Origin: a virus
Length of the DNA: 32,706 nt
IMG/VR virus record: IMGVR_UViG_3300020473_000081
Coordinates: 1 to 32,706 of that record
Strand: one strand, 5' to 3'
Of the stretch, positions 27,537 through 32,706 are shown piece by piece (position 1 is the first letter of the stretch; each line of letters starts with the position of its first letter). Made by a program: the position numbers and the translations under genes. The notes beneath the pieces were generated by a model. It had not been told where the DNA came from, ran no database searches, and saw nothing but the letters and a program-made list of their open reading frames with translations.

Positions 27537-28107
27537 CCCTCTTATGTCCAAGTTGAGATAAGTGACCTCTAGGTCTCCAATTTTCATCCTGACCCCAAAA
27601 ACCACGTTTTCCTTTTCCTACTATTTTCTTGATACTATGCAATTTGAAATCTGAAATATCATAGAAGTAACAATCACCCTTACACCATTTTCTAGGTTCT
27701 ACACTCCAATGTATTACTTTTATATTCTTCATCCTACAATATGAATCAACAAGTAATATATTCTTCCACATGTTCTCATTATCTAATCTAGAATTTTGAA
27801 ATGATGTGTAAAATATTTTTGATATTGGTTTAGTTATTGCCCTACCATCCTTGTATACTTGAGGTATGATACCTTCTACCATACCTGAATCGTAAAAATG
27901 CTCTCTTCTGTTCTTATATGTCCATTGCATTATCACTTGGTCAACATCATGATCCTTTAGATGCATCAATGTTCTTCTAGCGATATTATCATTACTAGAA
28001 GCACATTTAGAAATGTTTTCTGCTCCTAGTATTTCAGCATAAGTTTGTTCTCCTTCCTCTAATTCATCTCCCCAAGTGAAGGAACACCCATTACATAACA
28101 GTGACAT
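27508..28107 (-). CDS. SGNH/GDSL-type hydrolase-like protein A
   Basis: 199 aa from the chosen ATG at 28107; an ATG at 28134 would add nine residues (MLDYLSTST). I prefer the shorter form because the two related proteins in this window begin just ahead of the same motif. It opens MSLLCNGCSFTWGDELEEGE with the block I Ser in GCSF. SSNDNIAR supplies a candidate oxyanion-hole Asn, and GHLSQLGHKRVADYL at the end carries the catalytic-type His. The Asp normally three residues before that His is absent. The family includes esterases and O-acetyl transferases or esterases acting on glycans. It overlaps the carbamoyltransferase 3' end by 17 nt, suggesting coupled expression and a shared substrate. 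Confidence 0.68.
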   Translation of the reverse strand: MSLLCNGCSFTWGDELEEGEQTYAEILGAENISKCASSNDNIARRTLMHLKDHDVDQVIMQWTYKNRREHFYDSGMVEGIIPQVYKDGRAITKPISKIFYTSFQNSRLDNENMWKNILLVDSYCRMKNIKVIHWSVEPRKWCKGDCYFYDISDFKLHSIKKIVGKGKRGFWGQDENWRPRGHLSQLGHKRVADYLYNLL

Positions 28108-29476
28108 TGTACTTGTGCTCAAATAATCTAGCATCTTCGATGTTATTTACCATCGGTTTTCCTCTAACATTCAAAGATGTGTTTAGTAGAACTGGACAAC
28201 CTGTACGTTCGTACCATGCCTCCAGTATGGGTCTCAGGATGCTTTCAGACGTTTCTGGGACTGTTTGTACCCTAGCAGAGTTATCAACGTGTAAACAAGC
28301 AGGTATATCGTCCTGACGCTTGCATTGATAAGTATAAGACATATACCTAGAATGGTCAGGCATGTCAAAATAATCATGGCAATGCTCTTCCAGAATAGCA
28401 GGGGCAAATGGTCTGAATTTCTGTCTTTGCTTGATATCGTTAACGAGGTCTTTGGTTGAAATTTCTCTTGGATCCGCAAGTAGACTTCTGTTACCAAGAG
28501 CCCTAGGACCAAACTCTGCACGACCATTTGCAATACCAACGATCTTATTTTTGAGTAAGCACGATACCACCTCCTTCGGATTGACCTTACGCTTGATGTT
28601 ATAACCAAGGTAAGGTGAGAATTGAACTTTTGATCCATCTGCCAATAATGCTGCACCTAAGGCACCTCCAGCGTCTCCAGGACAAGGCATAATCCATAAA
28701 TTGCACCTTTCCCTAAGTTTTGTGTTTACAACACAGTTGAGAGCAACTCCACCCCCATAACAGATATTATCGCTATATTTCTTCGCTTTGTCAAATATTA
28801 TCTCTAATTCCTGTTGTAGTATCCTTTCCGCACTCTTAGCAACGTCATATACCCCATATGGGATTTCTTCTTTACGAATACCCTTATGATTGTTTTTATG
28901 TAAGAAACGTTCAACACAATTCATATAAACGGGATTTCCGAATGCTGCCATCCCCATAAAGATATATTCTTCATCTAACGGTTTCAAACCTGCCCATTTG
29001 GTCAATGCACTGTACCAAAGACCTATAGAGTTAGGATACTTCCTAGACCACACTTTTTTGTACTTTGCCTTACCATCAACCATTTTTGCAGTCCATATTG
29101 AACTACAATCCCATTCTCCGATAGAATCAACAACTACACACGCTGCTTCATCAAATGCCGACGTTTGGAACGCTGCAGCAGCGTGAGACTTGTGATGTTC
29201 GTGATATTCAGTTGGTTCTAGTGAATAATATCTTTCATTCTTTACAGTTTCAAATTGACCAGCAAATAACTGTCTACTCTTCTTCCAGAAGGGCATTTCG
29301 TAAAATGCCACTGTATCATCCTTTTGATAAGTCTTTGCTGCAATAATTGCACCTAAATCCAAATTCTTATCATGTTTCTTTTTTGAGTATCTTTCAGAGT
29401 GCGTTGCAAATGAAATTTTGCCATTATTGACTACGGCAATTGCAGCATCGTGAAATCCTTCAGAAAATCCAATCAT
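28091..29476 (-). CDS. NodU/CmcH/TobZ-family O-carbamoyltransferase
   Basis: 461 aa. The N-terminal Kae1-like part starts IGFSEGFHDAAIAVVNNGKI and has the metal-binding YHEHHKSHAAAAF at residues 91-103, VVVDSIGEW at 115-122 and YGGGVALNCVVN at 240-251. The C-terminal YrdC-like part has GRAEFGPRALGNRSLLADPR (318-337), FRPFAPAIL and NTSLNVRGKP. These enzymes use carbamoyl phosphate and ATP to make carbamoyl-adenylate and carbamoylate a hydroxyl on a sugar or antibiotic; NodU acts on Nod factor. All core motifs are present, so it is probably active. It is somewhat shorter than TobZ at the C-terminus. Start codon overlaps the stop of the 29-aa ORF (ATGA), and its end overlaps SGNH gene A. Confidence 0.93.
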   Translation of the reverse strand: MIGFSEGFHDAAIAVVNNGKISFATHSERYSKKKHDKNLDLGAIIAAKTYQKDDTVAFYEMPFWKKSRQLFAGQFETVKNERYYSLEPTEYHEHHKSHAAAAFQTSAFDEAACVVVDSIGEWDCSSIWTAKMVDGKAKYKKVWSRKYPNSIGLWYSALTKWAGLKPLDEEYIFMGMAAFGNPVYMNCVERFLHKNNHKGIRKEEIPYGVYDVAKSAERILQQELEIIFDKAKKYSDNICYGGGVALNCVVNTKLRERCNLWIMPCPGDAGGALGAALLADGSKVQFSPYLGYNIKRKVNPKEVVSCLLKNKIVGIANGRAEFGPRALGNRSLLADPREISTKDLVNDIKQRQKFRPFAPAILEEHCHDYFDMPDHSRYMSYTYQCKRQDDIPACLHVDNSARVQTVPETSESILRPILEAWYERTGCPVLLNTSLNVRGKPMVNNIEDARLFEHKYNVTVM

Positions 29477-29562
29477 TCTTCGTCTTCGTAGATATACGGA
29501 TCTTCACGTTTTAATTTCCAGAGTTTATACTCTCCATAGATCCAATTCCAGAGTTTTTTCAT
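29473..29562 (-). CDS. 29-aa coupled leader ORF upstream of the carbamoyltransferase
   Basis: ATG at 29562, TGA at 29473-29475, encoding MKKLWNWIYGEYKLWKLK followed by an acidic tail (REDPYIYEDEE). It is rich in Trp, Tyr and Lys, then Glu/Asp. The stop overlaps the ATG of the carbamoyltransferase by four bases. A CATAAATA late motif is 19 nt upstream. The overlap, the placement of the motif and the otherwise unexplained 114-base gap support a real gene. Function unknown; it could be a translational coupler or a small interaction peptide. Confidence 0.6.
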   Translation of the reverse strand: MKKLWNWIYGEYKLWKLKREDPYIYEDEE

Positions 29563-29581
29563 AGTTTTGATTAATGCGAGG

Positions 29582-29589
29582 TATTTATG
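29582..29589 (-). promoter_or_regulatory. Late promoter-like motif CATAAATA
   Basis: Minus-strand NATAAATA octamer 1 nt beyond the stop of SGNH gene B and 19 nt upstream of the 29-aa ORF. It would drive the 29-aa ORF, carbamoyltransferase and SGNH gene A, and possibly the glycosyltransferase up to the terminator at 26,718. Confidence 0.55.
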
Positions 29590-29590
29590 A

Positions 29591-30262
29591 CTAATTTTTG
29601 AACATTTTAGCAGTTTTTATGATAAACATCAAGTCTAACGCAATTCTCATGTGCCCTAATTCATTTGGATGCCTATATTTTGCTTTTGCGTATCTTTTAC
29701 CATTATTGAGTTGTAAAGTGTATTCTAATGGCGTAGAATCATCGGAAGTGAGTAAAGCAAGTGGAACATTGTTTACTTTGCAGTGATTCTTAATTGTAGT
29801 GTGTGCGATTTGTTCATATGCTCTTCCATACTGTTCTTGGTAGATGTTTTTATAATAGTAGTTCCAAAATTCTTTATCAATTGGTTTTATACCTTTTCTA
29901 ATTTCTTCTTCTCTACTCTTAGCTTTAAAGTCACCTCCATAGTCCACATCAGTCGCATTATGGATTGTTATATTAGTCCAACCCTTATTTTTCTTATTTT
30001 TCTTATTTTTTGGTACTCTATGCGGATCATAATACTCCAATCTCTCAGGAAAGGTTAATTGGATGATTGCAAGGTCATATTTGGTTATATCATTCTCTAC
30101 AAGCAGGTTACGAACGATTCTAGCATTACTAGCACTACATCTAGCAATATTATAAACTTCTGCCCCCATTTTGTTTCCAAGAAGGGTACTATACCTAGTT
30201 TTTTCAGGATCTTTCAGTTCTTGACCGTAACTGTAAGAACATCCATCAACATAAATTTTCAT
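29591..30262 (-). CDS. SGNH/GDSL-type hydrolase-like protein B (223 aa)
   Basis: Begins MKIYVDGCSYSYGQELKDPE, with the block I Ser at residue 9. CSASNARIVRNLLV has a candidate oxyanion Asn at 46, DLAIIQLTFPERLEYY is the central strand, and RHPNELGHMRIALDL (His 198, His 204) is the C-terminal catalytic block. No Asp occurs three residues before His 198. Residues 85-94 form a Lys/Asn tract from a 9-bp tandem repeat. It is similar in layout to the genes at 27,508 and 32,090, so the three form a paralogous group. Its start is 14 bp from the divergent plus-strand gene. Likely role: ester hydrolysis or acyl transfer on a glycan, by family inference. Confidence 0.72.
   Translation of the reverse strand: MKIYVDGCSYSYGQELKDPEKTRYSTLLGNKMGAEVYNIARCSASNARIVRNLLVENDITKYDLAIIQLTFPERLEYYDPHRVPKNKKNKKNKGWTNITIHNATDVDYGGDFKAKSREEEIRKGIKPIDKEFWNYYYKNIYQEQYGRAYEQIAHTTIKNHCKVNNVPLALLTSDDSTPLEYTLQLNNGKRYAKAKYRHPNELGHMRIALDLMFIIKTAKMFKN
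29984..30010 (-). repeat. Three tandem 9-bp repeats inside SGNH gene B
   Basis: The unit cttattttt (plus strand) occurs three times in a row and encodes KNKKNKKNK in the minus-strand protein. It is in frame, so copy-number changes would only lengthen or shorten a basic surface loop. Confidence 0.8.
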
Positions 30263-30276
30263 AGTCTATATATCAT

Positions 30277-31200
30277 ATGAAACCAACCCTTTTATTGAAT
30301 CCTGGTACAGGATGGGCTGCTACAACACCATTCTACTATACTTTAGCGTTAGATAACAAATTTACTCATGCAGGGCATCTAAAAGAGAACAGTTATCTGT
30401 ATACACTAAAAAATCCAGAATATGAATCTTATTTTCTTAAAAAGTGGGAGAAGAATCAAGATCAGCATCTAGTAAATGAAAATACACTAAATCATTTCTC
30501 TGATGAATACATGAATGACTTTATTAATGGTAAAAGGGATATAGACAAATATATTGATTACTATAAAAAGCATTTTGAAGAAATTGATAGACCTAGTGTT
30601 GCAGACTTCAGTAATTACAACCTATCAATGAAAGAAGATGATCTAAAATCAATTGCAGACAAATTAAGAGAACATTTCAACATAAAAGTGACTATGCAGT
30701 TCCGAGAACCTGTAAAAAGGTTTTTTTCAGAAACTGGATCTATAATATCGTTCAATAAGAACCGAAAATCATTATTGAATGTATATAAACAGGATTTGCG
30801 GATGACAATGCTCATAAGAGCACAAGATCACACTGGATTGTTTTTATATCGCATTAAAAAACGAGATTTCTCAAATCTTTGCTTTTATATGAAAAATTAC
30901 AAAAAATTTGCAAACGTTTTTGGTAGAGAAAACGTATTACCCATCATAATGGAGAAATTTTGGGATCCTGATCAATTCAAAGAGCAAACTGAGAGATTAT
31001 CTAACTTTTTGAATTTCAAAATTACCAAAATTCATGAAAATGCATATTTTCCAGATAAAGGTAACGAAGCACCCCAACTTGCAGGTCTACCAGACCAATG
31101 GAAGTCTGATATTGATAAATTGACAGACAAAGTGTATAATGAAGCTGCTGCAGTAATGAAAAATTTTATAATAGCATGGAAAGACCTACACTCCTACTAA
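30277..31200 (+). CDS. Sulfotransferase-like protein 1 (307 aa)
   Basis: 307 aa on the plus strand. The N-terminal LLLNPGTGWAATTPFYYTLA (residues 5-24) has the form of the 5'-phosphosulfate-binding loop of PAPS-dependent sulfotransferases. GHLKENSYL follows as in carbohydrate sulfotransferases. VTMQFREPVKRFFSETGS (138-155) corresponds to the 3'-phosphate motif, with Arg 143 and Ser 151 in the expected places. FGRENVLPIIMEKFWDPD and RLSNFLNF fit the later family pattern. It probably moves sulfate from PAPS to a glycan hydroxyl or amine. The last 25 nt overlap the start of a paralogue. It is divergent from SGNH gene B with a 14-bp gap, so its promoter must lie inside that gene. The loop is not a canonical GxxGT, so activity is uncertain. 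Confidence 0.72.
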   Translation: MKPTLLLNPGTGWAATTPFYYTLALDNKFTHAGHLKENSYLYTLKNPEYESYFLKKWEKNQDQHLVNENTLNHFSDEYMNDFINGKRDIDKYIDYYKKHFEEIDRPSVADFSNYNLSMKEDDLKSIADKLREHFNIKVTMQFREPVKRFFSETGSIISFNKNRKSLLNVYKQDLRMTMLIRAQDHTGLFLYRIKKRDFSNLCFYMKNYKKFANVFGRENVLPIIMEKFWDPDQFKEQTERLSNFLNFKITKIHENAYFPDKGNEAPQLAGLPDQWKSDIDKLTDKVYNEAAAVMKNFIIAWKDLHSY

Positions 31201-32132
31201 ATCCTGGTAGTGGATGGTCTGCTACAAGTCCATTCCTCTATACACTCGCACTTGACAACAAATATTGTCATCATGCTCATCAAAAAGAAAACTTTTATCT
31301 GAAATTACTTTCAGAACCAACTCAAGAGCGAGTTGAGCATGTAAGAAACATATTCATCGGTAAAAAGCAAAATAAAAGAAAACGAGATCATCCATTTGGT
31401 AGAGTTTTATCGCAAAGTAATGATTATGCGAAGAATTTAGACTTTACTGACTTCATTTCTGCACCATACAACCTCGATACGTATATTTCCTACTATAAAC
31501 AACACTATGAGAACATAAAACATGAATATCAGGCAGTTTGCGACTTCTCAAACGCAAATTTTAGTCTTCCTTTGTCATTTTTACAAGAAATTGCTCCAAA
31601 ATTACAAGAACACTTTGATATAAAGGTCACAATGCAGTTTCGTGACCCCATCAGACGGTACTTTTCTGAAATTGGGTCAATTATCAATGACAATCCGAAC
31701 GCAGCGACCAATTTCAAAGAACAATTGTTCATCAAAGCACGTAGACATCGCAAATTATTCTTTTATCGTCTTGAATCTAAGCATTTTTCAGATAACTGTA
31801 AATATTTGACTGCTTATTTGAACTACTCTTCTGTTTTTGGCAAAGAAAATGTCCTACCAATCATTATGGAGGACTTTTGGAGTGAAGATCAAACAGAGAT
31901 GTTGTCAGACTTCCTAAATTTCAAAATTACTGCGGTACATGAGAACGCATATGTACCAGATATGGGTAAAAATGCTCCGAAGTATGATTACTTGGAGGAT
32001 CAATGGTCATCAGACATCGAAAATCTAAACCCAGAGAAAGCAAAAGAGGCAATGAAGCACATGAAACACTATTATAGTGACTATAAAAATTATTTTGGCA
32101 GTATTCCTGAGAGATGGGAAGCAATAAGTTGA
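31176..32132 (+). CDS. Sulfotransferase-like protein 2 (318 aa)
   Basis: 318 aa, a clear paralogue of the preceding gene. It opens MERPTLLLNPGSGWSATSPF, has HAHQKENFYLKLL, and the 3'-phosphate motif VTMQFRDPIRRYFSEIGSII (Arg 156, Ser 164). FGKENVLPIIMEDFWSED, LSDFLNFKIT and VHENAYVPDMG match the first copy closely. It differs in a Lys/Arg-rich insert (KKQNKRKRDHPFG, about 63-75). The ATG lies within the 3' end of gene 1, in another frame, giving tight coupling. The 3' end overlaps the convergent SGNH gene C by 43 bp. Two diverged copies may sulfate different positions or acceptors; that is inference. Confidence 0.72.
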   Translation: MERPTLLLNPGSGWSATSPFLYTLALDNKYCHHAHQKENFYLKLLSEPTQERVEHVRNIFIGKKQNKRKRDHPFGRVLSQSNDYAKNLDFTDFISAPYNLDTYISYYKQHYENIKHEYQAVCDFSNANFSLPLSFLQEIAPKLQEHFDIKVTMQFRDPIRRYFSEIGSIINDNPNAATNFKEQLFIKARRHRKLFFYRLESKHFSDNCKYLTAYLNYSSVFGKENVLPIIMEDFWSEDQTEMLSDFLNFKITAVHENAYVPDMGKNAPKYDYLEDQWSSDIENLNPEKAKEAMKHMKHYYSDYKNYFGSIPERWEAIS

Positions 32133-32680
32133 TGTCCGAGAGGGGATGGGTGACCTTCTAACCAATATTTACCTCCATTCTTAGGATGACCAAGTAAATC
32201 TTGGTGTTGGAGCATATCAGACCATGATGTTAGGTCTTCATATACGCATTTCTCCAACTCATCACCTCTTTTATTAGCAAATCTCCAGAAGTAATGTGGA
32301 ATACCACGTTTTTTTAGGTATGATTCCATCACAAAAACGTTTTTCCAGAAGTTTGTATAGTGTAATTGGTTAGAACTGATCCATTTATAGTAATAACGAG
32401 GCACACTATTCGTAGGACTCACACTTCCTGGTGTATATGACCTCCATTTTCCTTTTGCCCAGTGAGAAAAACGTGTTACAAGCGTAAATTGTACAATTAC
32501 AAAGTCACAAGTGTTATTTTCTAACCATTCTATCGTTTCTTTAACAATCAAATCATTACATTTACCTGATTCTGCGAGATTTACATGCTCATGTCCAAGC
32601 AAATATGAGTATCTTTGCGTTTCTGGGTGCTCTAATTCCATACCATAGGTATGACTACACCCATTGAAGAATATTTTCAC
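32090..32680 (-). CDS. SGNH/GDSL-type hydrolase-like protein C (196 aa)
   Basis: 196 aa from a GTG start at 32680. It begins with KIFFNGCSHTYGMELEHPE (Ser 9), then SGKCNDLIVKETI with a candidate Asn at 42, DFVIVQFTLVTRFSHW as the central strand, and EGHPSPLGHQLIASHL (His 177, His 183) at the C-terminus. As in its paralogues, the Asp normally preceding the catalytic His is missing. Its final 43 bp overlap the end of sulfotransferase-like gene 2 on the other strand. The upstream region leaves the window after 26 bases, so its promoter is not seen. An alternative start further upstream cannot be excluded. Confidence 0.7.
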   Translation of the reverse strand: MKIFFNGCSHTYGMELEHPETQRYSYLLGHEHVNLAESGKCNDLIVKETIEWLENNTCDFVIVQFTLVTRFSHWAKGKWRSYTPGSVSPTNSVPRYYYKWISSNQLHYTNFWKNVFVMESYLKKRGIPHYFWRFANKRGDELEKCVYEDLTSWSDMLQHQDLLGHPKNGGKYWLEGHPSPLGHQLIASHLSGILPK

Positions 32681-32706
32681 AGATATAAAGTGTAATTAGG
32701 GTCATC

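Noticed and set aside
28234-28656. Minus-strand ORF of 140 aa within the carbamoyltransferase
   Set aside because: It lies in an alternative frame of a gene whose own frame contains all conserved family motifs.
30248-30276. Plus-strand late promoter for the sulfotransferase pair (CATAAATT just upstream)
   Set aside because: It has one mismatch to NATAAATA and lies in coding sequence that constrains the bases, so it is too weak to call.

Overview
The window is AT-rich phage DNA from a T4-like myovirus. Gene order and protein signatures point to a marine cyanophage infecting Prochlorococcus or Synechococcus. The anchors are three baseplate proteins recognisable by sequence (gp25, gp6, gp8), very large glycine-rich virion proteins that look cyanophage-specific, and late-promoter octamers of the NATAAATA type in the short gaps between genes. 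No rRNA, tRNA, CRISPR array, integrase or transposase was seen. Coding density is near complete and no gene-free stretch exceeds about 120 bases.

Region 1 (1 to about 26,500, all minus strand) is a tail/baseplate block, read from right to left: gp25, gp6, a 2727-aa gp7-like protein, a 1231-aa structural protein, gp8, a 2347-aa DUF4815-type protein, three small proteins, and a long repeat-rich fibre protein that runs off the left edge (885 codons seen, no stop). Many junctions are TAATG or ATGA overlaps, so the block looks translationally coupled. Late-promoter-like motifs subdivide it near 26.5, 12.29, 3.49 and 2.74 kb.

Region 2 (26,518 to the right edge) begins with a small unknown gene and an intrinsic terminator. 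The rest looks like a glycan-modification cassette: a GT-A-type glycosyltransferase-like protein, an SGNH-type hydrolase, a NodU/TobZ-family O-carbamoyltransferase preceded by a coupled 29-aa ORF, a second SGNH protein, a plus-strand pair of overlapping paralogous sulfotransferase-like genes, and a third SGNH protein that converges on and overlaps the second sulfotransferase. Glycosyl transfer, carbamoylation, sulfation and acyl/ester chemistry together suggest that the phage decorates a polysaccharide or glycoprotein, either on the host surface or on its own neighbouring baseplate and fibre proteins. That role is inferred; the families are read from motifs only.

The most interesting items are the decoration cassette and its unusual overlapping, inverted layout; a YHYH-like domain and a T4 gp7-like segment inside the giant 2727-aa protein; two tandem palindromes just downstream of the fibre gene's late promoter; and the fibre gene's exact 165-bp tandem repeats.
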